The notes beneath the pieces were generated by a model that saw nothing but the letters and a program-made list of their open reading frames with translations, was not told the DNA's origin and did not search any database. The translations under genes were made by a program, and so were the position numbers. Positions 1-10,230 of a DNA stretch of 64,000 nt are shown here, piece after piece. How positions within the stretch are numbered: the stretch's first letter is position 1; every line of letters begins with the position of its first letter. The stretch is from Thinopyrum elongatum. Lineage: Eukaryota; Streptophyta; Magnoliopsida; Poales; Poaceae. The DNA is taken from the NCBI GenBank assembly GCA_011799875.1, contig CM022301.1, forward strand, positions 217,988,526 to 218,052,525. Direction: 5' to 3'.

Positions 1-9
1 TCTCACAGA

Positions 10-145
10 GTCAATCCAGGGAAAATGTTTCCGTTCATGTGTACATCCCACACAGTCAATCCAGGGAAAACGTTTCCGTTCGTATGTACATCCCACACAG
101 TCAATCCAGGGAAAACGTTTCCGTTCGTATGTACATCCCACACAG
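10..145. repeat. 45-bp minisatellite, three copies
   Basis: Three head-to-tail copies of a 45-bp unit containing tcaatccagggaaaacg and gtacatcccacacag. The first copy differs by a few bases; the second and third are nearly identical. A near-palindrome, tgtgtgatag-gtataa-ctatcacaca, follows at about 161-187. Both lie in the presumed left subterminal zone of E1. The 45-base length keeps reading frames open on both strands, which produces spurious repeat-encoding ORFs. Confidence 0.9.
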
Positions 146-582
146 GTTTATGTATAGGCTCATGTGTGATAGGTATAACTATCACACACGCTCTGCCTTG
201 GTTAACCGTTTGCTTTTATCAACTACATCACACACGATTTGATGAAGAAAACTATGTGGCATTGGGCTATCCATCACAAGCGCTTTTACTGCTAGAACCG
301 TTTGCAAAGTTCCATGACACATTTAGCAGGTTTATTAGTTTACAATTAATAATTCCAGTATTACGCAAATTCACATTTCATATCGAACAGCTGTTTGCCA
401 ATTTCATATCAGGCACATAAATATATTTTAACATCACATTACGATAGCTACCTGAAAACAGCACAGCACAACATATAGCTAGTTCAACTTCATAAGAACA
501 ATATTAGAACAATATATTCATTTCCCTAATCGAGATCATCCAGGCTCGTCTTATCCACCTCTGCTTTCAGTTCAGTAAGAAA

Positions 583-1907
583 CTATTTTGCACTGGCCAA
601 CTGGGAAAGTGCCTCCTCCTTCGCCAACACCATCTTAGCAAAGTCTGATTTAAAAAATCTGAGCTCATTCTCCACCTTCCTCTTTTTATCCCGCATCTTC
701 AAATATTCTTCAGCGTTGACAACACTTTCTCTAAGCCTACCTCTGTTCTCTTCCTCATACATGCTCCAGAGCTTTGCTAGGCACATCTTCAAAGACTGTG
801 GCCACTCTTGATCAACCCATTCCAAGTAAGAACACTTCCGTTCATCCTATAATATTTAAAACTAGATCAGTAACAATTGTAGGGGAAATGGGTTTATAGC
901 AACATAGAAAATCACCAATACTTATTTTGAAAAACTGAAGAAACAGGTTAATTATGACATATCTTCTCAAAAAGATCAATGTGCAAATGAATTAATTGCT
1001 ACTGAGACAACAACCAAATTCTAAAACATCAGAAGCTATAATTAACTACAACAACGCTACAAGTTCTTACTCATGTACTATAAATAACAAATTGAACATT
1101 TTATAAGGAAGGTAAATATAACTGCAACATCATAGCGACAGTGTTTGGATGACAGAAAATTGATACTAACAGGTGTGTACATGCACAAATTTAGTAACAT
1201 AGAACTAATAGCACTAAGGCCGTTCACTATGTATGCCAAAACCGGTGTAAAGACAACTGTTGCTACATCTCGCACCGGTGCCCTGCACTGGCGAGCCGAT
1301 GCAGTAGAAAAAAATCAGGGACCCAGACTCCGGAGCACCTAGTTGCTCCGATGCCCAGTTCCTTCGTGCCATAAACATTTAGTATTTTACAGCTTGGCTG
1401 CTCGGATGTGTGGACCAAAGTTGGCTGCACAAACTGCTGAAGCGGTGCCAAATAATTTTCTAATGGCACCGCTGATGAGATGGCAACATTTTTAGATACT
1501 AGGTACAAACTATGACACTGTCTTAGGATGCGTTTGGTTGAAGGTGTGGTATGAATGGGTTGGGACCGTGACAGTGTCTGAATCACATCTAACAAATGAT
1601 TTGTAGCAATGAAAGAGGGTCTAACCTTCTCTGCACATGCCAGAAACTTCCTCTCACTGTCCACAGATTCAAACGCAACTAGCTTCACGCATGGAGATTG
1701 ATGTTGACAACGAGCAGACAGATCTTCAGCCACCCCGCTCCATTCGTTGCAACTGATGGTCCTAGGGAGCTACAAGAGGAAGAAATGACTCAAATCGACC
1801 GCCGGATAAAAATCCTTCATTCCAAGTCATAGCCCGAGAGAGAGAAGAGAGGCATACCCGGGTGGTGAAGGAGTCATCGTCGGAGGAGGAAACGTAGGAG
1901 AGGTCAT
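583..1907 (-). pseudogene. GRF-type zinc-finger-like gene, three exons, frameshift near start
   Basis: Three exons joined by GT-AG introns: exon 1 about 1907-1859, exon 2 1769-1626, exon 3 846-583. The introns are 89 and 779 bp. Exons 2 and 3 are 144 and 264 nt, both in phase 0, and give one frame ending in TAG. The joined product shows a C-x5-PC stretch, SERKF, then C, C and an aromatic EW pair. This resembles the GRF zinc finger (nucleic-acid-binding) spread over the exon 2/3 junction, followed by a charged coiled-coil-like tail. The likely start ATG at 1907 (MTSPTF...) needs a one-base frame change in the T/C-rich stretch of exon 1, so the copy looks broken or its start lies elsewhere. It is cargo inside CACTA element E1. 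The GRF call is from motif spacing only. Confidence 0.6.
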
Positions 1908-2432
1908 TGAAGAAGACCGTGGCGACCCCGGCGGTAGGATGCGAGACGGCGAGAGCGAGGAAGCAAGCGAGGAAGCGGCTATAGCTTAGGAAGGAAGGAA
2001 GGAAGGAGGAGACCGGGGAAATGTGACTTGTGGTTGGGGAGAAAGGGGGTGGGGAAGGGGGGGTAGATATTTCGGCGGTAGGCCAAAAATTTTGAAATGT
2101 GGAAGGAAACTTTGCGCGCGGTGCCGCCGGACACCATTCACTTTGAACGATTGTGTGCATCGCAAACGATTATTCTGCTTTATGCGCATGGGATGAGTTT
2201 GATAATTCAAATTTTGGTGGAAATTTCCCCGGGTACGTCATTGCATAATTTAACATCGCTTGCTAATTTGGGCACACAAAAGAGCGTACAGCACACAGAC
2301 CACACTTACTGAATCGAGCAATTTTAGTAATTAAACAGAGCTAGTTGACCTAAAAATTGCTCTAACAAAAGACCAGCATTAAAAACAAAGCCTAAGTACG
2401 CATAATTTTAACAAATCTGCCGCCGTGCCGGC
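1908..2432. other. Upstream region of GRF-like gene, no gene seen
   Basis: GC-rich near 1900-2100 with a purine-rich (ggaaggaaggaagg) stretch that would be a pyrimidine-rich leader on the minus strand. I see no clear TATA box and no supported gene. The rest is unremarkable AT-rich sequence up to the 3' end of the alanine-rich pseudogene. Confidence 0.4.
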
Positions 2433-3081
2433 CTATGCATCGCCGGTGTGAGATGAGACATTGATGACTTGTCCTGGCGACATGCCGCCGTTGGTGGACT
2501 CCGCGTCCCCCCTGCTGAAGTCGACCGCGTCCTCATCCTCGTCCTCGGCGCCGCCCTTAAGGTTGTAGTACTCGTAGTAGTGGCTACGCCAGAGCTCGCG
2601 TTGGTACTCCACTGCCGATTCCTCGACGGACAGACTCTTCTCTACCTCGACCTCGGCCACGCGCAACTCCTCCTCCCGGCGCTCCTCGATCTCCGCCGCC
2701 TCCTACATCTCCAGCTCCCGCTCGGCGATCTCATGAGGAAGCAGGTGCTCCATGGCCACCGCCGCCTTTTCGGACATGGGTTGCATGCTGGATTCCGAGG
2801 TGGCCTAGAATATCTTGGAGTGTGCGTCCTCGATCTTGGCGTGGATGGCCTTGACCCGGGCCAGGGCGACATCGGCGGCACGGACGGCAGCTCGAGCGCT
2901 CTCGATGTTTGCAGCCGCCATCGCAGCAGTAGTTGCAGCTGTCTCGGCTGCGGTAGCTGCCCTGTCGGCTGCCGCAGACGCCCTCTCGGCGGATGCGGCC
3001 GCGCTCAATGCGGATGCGGCGGCACTCTTGGGGAGGACGCGGTCATCGTACGGGCTTCACGAAGCATTTCCACGGCGTCAT
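2433..3081 (-). pseudogene. Alanine-rich coiled-coil-like gene, disabled
   Basis: Minus-strand frame starting at ATG 3081 (MTPWKCFVKP...). It shifts frame by one base after about ten codons, then runs through a long Ala/Glu/Arg-rich segment (repeated SAAAS, AAA-E/D-R blocks), an IHAKIEDAHSKIF segment, and an acidic C-terminus with YYEYYNLKGG and EDEDEDAVDF, ending at 2433. Two in-frame TAG codons (2805-2807 and 2703-2705) interrupt a frame that is otherwise open for over 190 codons. The composition predicts helix or coiled coil; no known domain was recognised. It lies inside E1 in the same direction as the GRF-like gene. The long overlapping plus-strand ORF (2469-3239) is a shadow of this GC-rich sequence. 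Confidence 0.6.
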
Positions 3082-3181
3082 CTTTGCAAGAAGGGGGGGT
3101 GCGGGATTGGGGATCGGGATTCGTGGATTCGAGGGTTGCCAGCACTAGAGCAGACGAGCCGGCGAAGCTTAAGGAGGAGGA

Positions 3182-3190
3182 CTTAAATAG
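3182..3190 (-). promoter_or_regulatory. TATA-like box of alanine-rich gene
   Basis: On the minus strand the sequence reads CTATTTAAG, about 100 bases upstream of the ATG at 3081. A pyrimidine-rich leader follows. Spacing fits a plant TATA box with a 5' UTR of about 70 bases. Confidence 0.45.
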
Positions 3191-3330
3191 ACCCAGAAAT
3201 TTTCATCGCAAATGGTTCCTACAAAAAAACTGTGTGTGATATTGTGGATATTTTTTATTAGCTGTGAAAGACGAATTTGGAGTAAAGTGGCAACGGATGG
3301 TGTTTTAAATGTACGAGAAAATTTGTAGTA

Positions 3331-6300
3331 CTAATACAACTGTCATGTCAAAATTTGGAAAATTTCAGGGGTCATTTGAACTTTTAAGACATTTAAGTGA
3401 TTTTCTAGCCATTTAATGACCGTAATTCAAATTTGAACTACATGTACATGCAACAACTAACCATAACGGTTTGAAAAGTCATATTTTGTGTACTTGTGTG
3501 CGATTTAATTCCATGTGCAGTAAATTGGAAGGAATTTTCAAACATATTGGTCTAACGGCTATGACAGAATTAAGCATGGAGTGCCATGGCATTTAAATCC
3601 CAAAAAATTTAAAAAAGATCAGAAACACATGAAACCTTGCTTGATGTAATGTCATGCCACTAAGATGATGTGGTAAAAAATTTGGCATGTTTGATGAAAG
3701 TTTGGACACACACCCCTCACAAACCGAAGCAACTCACTAGAAGGCACGTGGTTCCGAGAGGGAACAATGCATGTTTGATGACAAACGGGAGATAGCTTCC
3801 CCTTACGGGCTTCAATTTTTTTCTATATTTAATGTGCACTAATACAACTGTCATGTGAAAATTTGGAAAATTTTAGGGGTCATTTGACGTTTTAAAGACA
3901 TTTAAGTGATTTTCTAGCCATTTAATGATCGTAATTCACATTTGAACTACATGTACATGCAACAGCTAACCATAACAGTTTGAAAAATCATATTTGTGTA
4001 CTTGTGTGCGAGTTAATTCCATGTGCAGTAAATTAGAAGGAATTTTCAAACATATTGGTCTCACGGCATGGACACATGCATGGAGTGCCATGGCATTTTA
4101 ATTCCAAAAACTTAAAAAATGATCAGAAAAACATGAAACCTTGCTTGATGTAATGTCATGCCACCAAGATGATGTGGTAAAAAAATTGGCGTGTTTGACG
4201 AAAGTTTGGACACACACCCCTCACAAACCGGAGCAACTCACTAGAAGGCTCGTGGTTCCGAGAAGGAATAATACATGTTTGATGACGAACGGGAGATAGC
4301 TTCCTCTTACGGCCTTCAATTTTTTTCCTACGTTTAACATGCACTAATACAACTGTCATTTGAAAATTTGAAAAATTTCAGGGGTCATTTGACCTTTTAA
4401 AGACATTTAAGTGATTTTCTAGCCATTTAATGACCGTAATTCAAATTTGAACTAAATGTACATGCAATGGCTAACCATAACGGTTTGAAAAATCGTATTT
4501 GTGTACTTGTGTGAGAGTTAACTCCATGTGGAGTAAATTAGAAGGAATTTTCAAACATATTGGTCTCACGGCATGGACACATGCATGGAGTGCCATGGCA
4601 TTTTAATTCCAAAAAATTAAAAAAATGATCAGAAAAACATGAAACCTTGCTTGATGTAATGTCATGCCACCAAGATGATGTGGTAAAAAAATTGGCCTGT
4701 TTGACGAAAGTTTGGACACACACCCCTCACAAACCGGAGCAACTCACTAGAAGGCTCGTGGTTCCGAGAGGGAACAATGCATGTTTGATGATGAACGGGA
4801 GATAGCTTCCTCTTACAGCCTTCAATTTTTTTTCTACGTTTAACGTGCACTAATACAACTGTCATGTGAAAATTTGGAAAATTTCAGGGGGAATTTGACC
4901 TTTTAAAGACATTTAAGTGATTTTCTAGCCATTTAATGATCATAATTCAAATTTGAACTGCATCTACATGCAACGGCTAACCATAATGGTTTGAAAAATC
5001 ATATTTGTGTACTTGTGTGCGAGTTAATTCCATGTGCAGTAAATTAGAAGGAATTTTCAAACATATTGGTCTCACGGCATGGACATATGCATGGAGTGCC
5101 ATGGCATTTTAATCCCAAAAAATAAAAAAATTATCAGAAAAACATGAAACCTTGCTTGATGTAATGTCATGCCACCAAGATGATGTGGTAAAAAAATTGG
5201 CCTGTTTGATGAAAGTTTGGACACACACCCCTCACAAACCGGAGCAACTCACTAGAAGGCTCGTGGTTCCGAGAGGGAACAATGCATGTTTGATGATGAA
5301 TGGGAGATAGCTTCCTCTTACGGCCTTCAAAATATTTTCTACGTTTAATGTGCACTAATACAACTGTCATGTGAAAATTTGGAAAATTTCAAGGGCCATT
5401 TGACCTTTTAAAGACATTTAAGTGATTTTCTAGCCATTTAATGACCGTAATTCAAATTTGAACTACATCTACATGCAACCGCTAACCATAACAGTTTGAA
5501 AAATCATATTTGTGTACTTGTGTGCGAGTTAATTTCATGTGGAGTAAATTAGAAGGAATTTTCAAACATATTGGTCTCACGGCATGGACACATGCATGGA
5601 GTGCCATGGCATTTTAATTCCAAAAAATTAAAAAATGATCAGAAAAACATGAAACCTTGCTTGATGTAATGTCATGCCACCAAGATGATGTGGTAAAAAA
5701 ATTGGCCTGTTTGACAAAACTTTGGACACACACCCCTCACAAACCGGAGCAACTCACTAGAAGGCTCGTGCTTCCGAGAGGGAACAATGCTTGTCTAATG
5801 ACAAATGGGAGATAGCTTCCTCTTACGGCCTTCAATTTTTTTTCTACGTTTAACGTGCACTAATACAACTGTCATGTGAAAAATTGGACAATTTCAGGGG
5901 TCATTTGACCTTTTAAAGACATTTAAGTGATTTTATAGCCATTTAATGACCATAATTCAAATTTGAACTACATCTACATGCAACGGCTAACCATAACGGT
6001 TTGAAAAATCATATTTGTGTACTTGTGTGCAAGTTAATTCCATGTGCAGTAAATTAGAAGGAATTTTCAAACATATTGGTCTCACGGCATGGACACATGC
6101 ATGGAGTGCCATGGCATTTTAATTCCAAAAAATTAAAAAATGATCAGAAAAACATGAAACCTTGCGTGTTGTAATGTCATGCCACCAAGATGATGTAGTA
6201 AAAAAAATTGGCCTGTTTGATGAAAGTTTGGACACACACCCCTCACAAAATGGAGCAACTCACTAGAAGGCTCGTGGTTCCGAGAGGGAACAATGCATGT

Positions 6301-6537
6301 TTGATGACGAAAGGGAGGTAGCTTCCTCTTACGGCCTTCAATTTTTTTCTACGTTTAACGTGCACTAATACAACTGTTCATGTGAAAATTTGGAAAATTT
6401 CAGCGGTCATTTGACCTTTTAAAGACATTTAAGTGATTTTCTAGCCATTTAATGACCGTAATTCAAATTTGAACTATATCTACATGCAACGGCTAACCAT
6501 AACGGTTTGAAAATCATATTTTTGTGTACTTGTGTGT
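3331..6537. repeat. 505-bp tandem array, about 6.3 copies
   Basis: The marker actaatacaactgtcat recurs at about 3333, 3839, 4343, 4850, 5356, 5860 and 6365, giving a unit of 505-507 bp. Copies differ by scattered substitutions and one-base indels; the last copy stops after about 170 bases. Each unit is AT-rich and includes tgccatggca and cacacacccctcacaaacc. The small ORFs at 500-base spacing on the minus strand follow the repeat and are not genes. The array is in the middle of CACTA element E1, and E4 has a central array of the same period. Confidence 0.92.
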
Positions 6538-6917
6538 GAGGTAAAAAACATTAGATGATGTAAATATCTGGTGTTCAAAAAAGAAAATGTAAAGATCTGG
6601 CAAGACAACCGGCCCCCACACAATTGGCACTCTATTTCGCGCCTCGAGGTTTGGAAGGTGAGTGGCGGGGGTTATTAATCAGACACGGTTCTGTATTGGA
6701 AACCGTCAGCTATTATGTTCACACACGGATTTTGCTGCGGGAATCGTGTGTAATTCAAACTACAGTACTCGTAAATTCTGGCGACCGGCGTGTGTACTGT
6801 TCCCGTCGATCTAGATTCCGGCCGCCAATAAATACTACCTTGCTCATGTCGTCCCGCCTGCATTCTCGTCTACATCCTCCCCTTGCTCACCCTCTCTCTC
6901 TCTCTCAAATCTCTGCC

Positions 6918-7526
6918 ATGGCGCTGCCGGTCTGCCCACGCGCCGACGAGGAGTCGCCGCCCCCCGAGGACGCTCACTTGAAGAGCAGCGACGAGGACTC
7001 CTACGCGCCGCCGGACGAGGTTGCGCCGGACCCCCCAACTTTGGATTGGTTTTGGGGCCAGTACAATCTTTGTCTGTGGAAGTCGTTGCAGCCGGCTGAG
7101 AAAGCCAGGCAAGTGGCGTTCAAGAAGGAGATGGCGGAGGAGGAAGCCAGGTACCAGGCGGCCTGTGAAGCCCATGATGTCGCATGGAAAAAGGAGGCGG
7201 TGGAGCTTTGGGGGCGGGCGCGTCGTCGTGCGGAGGAGGTGTACGAAGATAGGTACTTCGCGAGGAAGGTCAAAGGCGCTAGGCGCCACATCGCTGCGTG
7301 GAGTTGGGCCGATAAGCTCCAGCGTGCCACCGACGAGGAGCTCCGGTGGGCGCCCAACGAAATGGCAAGATCGTTCGCGCTCGTCCGCCAGCAAGAGGCA
7401 GATCGATACGTCAAGCGCCGCGGGGCGGAGGAGGCGGAGTACTGCCTCCGCGCTGGGAAGACGCCGTGCACCAGGGAGCTGCTGGCGAGGGGCTGCCGGA
7501 ATACTGCCCCCAGGAGGGATTATTAG
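6918..7526 (+). CDS. Unknown charged helical protein, 202 aa, in CACTA E1
   Basis: ATG 6918 has a strong plant context (gccATGGcg). An AATAAATA box lies at 6827-6834 and a CT-rich leader at 6885-6906, so I prefer this ATG to the more upstream in-frame one at 6624. The acidic N-terminus (EESPPPEDAH, SSDEDSYAPPDE) is followed by LDWFWGQYNLCLW and a long Lys/Glu/Arg/Ala-rich helical region with regularly spaced Trp residues (AWKKEAVELW, IAAWSWADKL). It ends PRRDY. No domain recognised. It lies to the right of the 505-bp array, the position taken in E4 by a B3-like gene. The frame is uninterrupted. It could be a captured host fragment or a transposon-specific protein. Confidence 0.6.
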   Translation: MALPVCPRADEESPPPEDAHLKSSDEDSYAPPDEVAPDPPTLDWFWGQYNLCLWKSLQPAEKARQVAFKKEMAEEEARYQAACEAHDVAWKKEAVELWGRARRRAEEVYEDRYFARKVKGARRHIAAWSWADKLQRATDEELRWAPNEMARSFALVRQQEADRYVKRRGAEEAEYCLRAGKTPCTRELLARGCRNTAPRRDY

Positions 7527-7633
7527 TTTTAGTATTGTTCATTTTCAATTTTATGCATTGTACCTAGTAGTTAAGTATCATCACGTATATGTGATGATAT
7601 TATATATATTCTGTTATGAACTAATGAACAATT

Positions 7634-7659
7634 AATATATATATATATATATATATATT
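7634..7659. repeat. (TA)n microsatellite
   Basis: Pure TA dinucleotide run of about 26 bases, between the two ORFs of E1. Confidence 0.95.
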
Positions 7660-7908
7660 ATGAATTCTAGTTTCTATCTGTTTTTGTATACTAATTTGAA
7701 TCTAGCTGTTATCATCCACATATACAGAATGGAAAGCGTATATACACACATTGAAACAGAACATATAAGAACGGAAAACAGAGTACACACATTGAAACGG
7801 AGCAATAAACAGAGCAATACTATGATTGCTGTGAATACATAGCTATCCACGTCGAAACGACTCAACAAAATAAAACGCGTCCATGAGACCATGACCAGCA
7901 GCCCTTGC

Positions 7909-8670
7909 CTACGGTAGCTCTTGGCTCTGCCTGAACTCGTGCAGGCGTTCGTCCAAGCAGTCGACACGCTCGCGGTACATCTGGAGCGCGATCTCGAGCT
8001 CCAAGTTGGCTATTTCATCGGAGATCACCAGCTCGAGGATGCGACGGCCATGTTCTTCTACTGTGCCCAGGTCGACACCTGGGCTAAGGAGGCGGTCGAG
8101 CCTACCGACCAGCGCGTTGGCATCGAGCGGGCCACGGATAAGGCGAACGGCGTGACCCATGCGAACGGTGCGGCGGGCGTCCGGTGCAAGTACGGTGCGG
8201 CCGGCCTCTCGTGCAAGTACGGCGCAGAGGGCCTCTGCCCACTCCTGGCGAGGAATGGGAGTACTGACGGGACATGTACCCAGCTGCGATGCCCTGTCGA
8301 CAGCAGGCAAGCGCCGATGGATCCGCTCTTGCTGTGCGGCGCGCCATGCCTCTCGCTCTGCGGCGCTCCAACGGTCTCGCCGTGCGGCGAGCCGCAGCCT
8401 ATCAGCACGGACGCGCCTAGCTTGCTCTGCGGCGGGCCATCGATCATGTTGTGCGGCGAGCTGCAACCTCTCGGCGCTGACATGCCTATCTTGATCCGCG
8501 GCGCTGAAGCGCCATGCGCCAAGGGTCTGCTCAACCCTGGCGATGACGCCCATCATGGCATCGTCCATCGCGTTGCCGGGGAGCGCCTCGGCCTCGACGG
8601 GCCGTGGCGCCTTCTCGTTTTCCTTGTCGATGAGGTTGATGGCAGAGGCGGCGCTTTGGTGGGTTGGCAT
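7909..8670 (-). CDS. Unknown Arg/Ala-rich repeat protein, 253 aa, in CACTA E1
   Basis: Uninterrupted minus-strand frame from ATG 8670. The N-terminal 60 residues contain INLIDKENEKAPRP. The middle has imperfect repeats of about 20-26 residues built on AERLQLAAQHDRWPAAEQAR and DRLRLAARRDRWSAAE. The C-terminal part (LDANALVGRLDRLLSPGVD, then EEHGRRILELVISDEIANL) is heptad-like and probably helical. No family recognised. A weak TATA-like GTTTTTATGAA lies about 135 bases upstream on the minus strand. The 294-aa plus-strand ORF over the same interval is a shadow. It faces the 6918-7526 ORF tail to tail across about 380 bases. Confidence 0.55.
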   Translation of the reverse strand: MPTHQSAASAINLIDKENEKAPRPVEAEALPGNAMDDAMMGVIARVEQTLGAWRFSAADQDRHVSAERLQLAAQHDRWPAAEQARRVRADRLRLAARRDRWSAAEREAWRAAQQERIHRRLPAVDRASQLGTCPVSTPIPRQEWAEALCAVLAREAGRTVLAPDARRTVRMGHAVRLIRGPLDANALVGRLDRLLSPGVDLGTVEEHGRRILELVISDEIANLELEIALQMYRERVDCLDERLHEFRQSQELP

Positions 8671-9066
8671 GCTTGGAAAAGATGGATGTGCTACAGGCTG
8701 CGCTTGTTGCCTCCGTGCGTCGCGCGCCGCCTAGGTTTATGTGCAATATCGCTGGGTGGTGGGAAGCAGGTGAGGAAATGGCGGGAAACGGTGGCGTGTT
8801 CATAAAAACGCCATCAATTAATGGAAACTTAGCATATAAGGAACATCGAGCTAGCACAAGAAGTAGATGATGATCAGATGAACACGGACCACACTAGGGA
8901 ACCCGTCGGTGATGAATTCATCAATCACAAATGGTTGTATACTAGCAAGCGTTAGCCCACAACACACACGGCTTATTCCATCATAAACAGGTCGGATGGA
9001 TCAACTGTATGCCATGTATCGCACATTGTCAAAAAGTAATGCGGTAGACCTTCTTTAACATGTGTT
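8671..9066. other. E1 promoter side and start of right subterminal region
   Basis: Contains the upstream region of the 7909-8670 gene and, from about 8890, the module actagggaacccgtcggtga followed by cgcacacg-type motifs. The same module lies just outside the exonuclease genes at 18124 and 24765, which marks the inner edge of this family's right subterminal region. Confidence 0.6.
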
Positions 9067-9085
9067 AAAAAAACAAAACAAAAAC
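9067..9085 (-). terminator. T-run, candidate Pol III terminator
   Basis: On the minus strand this reads GTTTTTGTTTTGTTTTTTT, three T-runs of 5, 4 and 7. It follows the hairpin at 9173-9099 and the 5S-derived sequence in the minus direction, which is the order needed for a Pol III unit. That it acts as a terminator is inference. Confidence 0.4.
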
Positions 9086-9098
9086 AAGGACCTCGAGG

Positions 9099-9173
9099 TT
9101 AATTTAACTGATGGGATGGATCATAGAGGTCATTTAATTTGACCCTTATGACCCATCCCATCAGTTAATTTAA
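9099..9173 (-). ncRNA. Compact hairpin, 34-bp arms and 7-nt loop
   Basis: Arm 9099-9132 pairs with arm 9140-9173 around the loop tttaatt. Thirty of 34 positions are Watson-Crick matches. On the minus strand two of the four differences become G-U pairs, giving 32 of 34 paired; on the plus strand 31 of 34. The minus strand is also the direction of the adjoining 5S-derived sequence. No target duplication is evident. It could be a small-RNA precursor, a mini foldback element, or chance decay of an inverted repeat. There is no expression evidence. Confidence 0.5.
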
Positions 9174-9182
9174 CATCAAGAC

Positions 9183-9310
9183 AACTTCCCATCCAGTCAC
9201 CCATCTGATGGCTGCTCCAGCCTGAGCACACTTAACTTGAGAGTTCTCTTAGATGAGCTATTGGTGGAACAGCTAGTCCTTGCTGATATAGGACGCCTCT
9301 TCGCATCCTT
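9183..9310 (-). pseudogene. 5S rRNA-derived sequence (possibly from a Cassandra-type TRIM)
   Basis: Minus strand starts with GGATGCG (9310-9304), as plant 5S rRNA does, and keeps the internal promoter blocks: AAGTTAAGTGTGCTC (A-box region) and GATGGGTGAC...GGGAAGT (C-box region and 3' part). Length of about 128 bases matches the 120-base gene, but the 5' third and the 3' end are divergent. It is not a functional rRNA gene. Cassandra TRIM elements of grasses carry 5S sequence in their LTRs, so a Cassandra remnant is a good alternative to a direct 5S retro-copy. Its 3' side runs straight into the 9173-9099 hairpin. Confidence 0.65.
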
Positions 9311-9879
9311 ATGGCGTACCCAGATGACCGCCCGTCGCCCAATGGCCAATAGATGTTGTGTAGACAGAGCATATCACATACGTATTATTAGAAGCAATCA
9401 TCTGTGTTATTATCGATCTTCGCACACATTTTTTATTACATACCTGTTTGTCGCGTATCACACACATCTTGTTATATTGAACCGTTTCTGTTATCTTGGC
9501 TTAACACAAACAGTTCATCCGACTGAACTGTATGCCCTCTATCACACACACCTTCATCTGGCTGGCCGTTTCTTTTGTTCCGCCTAATCACAAATAGTTC
9601 ATCCGAGTGAACCGTATGCCGTATATCGAACACGCCTTCATCTGCCTGCCCGTTTCTTTTGTTCTGCCTCATCACAATTAGTTAATTGAACTGAACCGTA
9701 TGCCCGGCATCGCACACGGAACTAAAATCTGGACCGTGTTTGATGTATCCTTCATCGCAAACGTTTTGCATCTTTTTTGACGGTTATTTTACATCACCAT
9801 TTGTGATTAATGCATCGCACACAGTTTTGTCGAAGGGTCTCTGATCGTAGTGTCGCGTTAGCAGCATCCTGCAGTAGTG
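9311..9879. repeat. Right subterminal repeats of E1
   Basis: Degenerate tandem repeats of about 70-85 bases with cgcacacg, accgtttctgttgt and the interrupted palindrome acagttcatc-cgac-tgaactgt (about 9509-9530). They end in the shared terminus atcgcacacagttttgtcga...gcagtagtg. Subterminal repeats of this kind are where CACTA transposases bind. The family-wide palindrome is described under findings. Confidence 0.8.
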
Positions 9880-10230
9880 GGCACCACACGATGTCTTATT
9901 TTTTGTGTCCGATTTGATAGAAGGCGCATGAATTAATAGCCAATAAAGGCATTTTGAAAACAAATAGCTGCCTCGTTATATCTCAAACGTTTGTATAATT
10001 TAAATCGTGGGCATTCTGCTAACCATTCACGCGACGCCACACGTCAAATTTTTAATGGCTAGGAGGTGTCGTGCGGACAGCTGCTTGAGTAGACGGGAGG
10101 CGTGCGAGCGCAGTCCGCTGCGCAGGCTGGCCGGGAGGCATGCAAGCAGTCCACCGATGTGCAGGCTCACCGGGAAGCATGCGAGCTGTACGGTGCACAG
10201 GCTCACTGGGAAGCGAGCCCTTTGACTTCC

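Larger units (their letters stand above)
1..9879. mobile_element. CACTA element E1 (left end just outside window)
   Basis: The right terminus at 9871-9879 reads gcagtagtg, which is cactactgcaggatgctgc when read inward; the same terminus ends E2, E3 and E4 in this window. The first 400 bases hold cgcacacg/tgtgataggt motifs like those at the left end of E4, so the left terminus is probably just upstream. Order inside: 45-bp minisatellite, minus-strand GRF-like gene, minus-strand alanine-rich gene, 505-bp tandem array, plus-strand ORF, minus-strand ORF, hairpin/5S unit, right subterminal repeats. No transposase is recognisable, so it looks non-autonomous. The candidate 3-bp duplication after the end is ggc (9880-9882), which cannot be paired without the left flank. 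Confidence 0.75.

Noticed and set aside
2469..3239. 256-aa plus-strand ORF
   Set aside because: It is opposite the alanine-rich minus-strand gene; GC-rich third positions leave the antisense frame open. No domain, and the minus strand has better start, TATA and composition.
4156..5370. Repeated 67-aa minus-strand ORFs
   Set aside because: They recur every 505 bases with the satellite unit and their length differs only by substitutions; a by-product of the tandem array.
6624..6917. Upstream extension of the 6918 ORF
   Set aside because: The extension covers the TATA-like box and CT-rich leader; the ATG at 6918 has the stronger context.
7921..8805. 294-aa plus-strand ORF
   Set aside because: Antisense shadow of the 253-aa minus-strand frame, low-complexity Cys/Leu-rich translation without a sensible start context.
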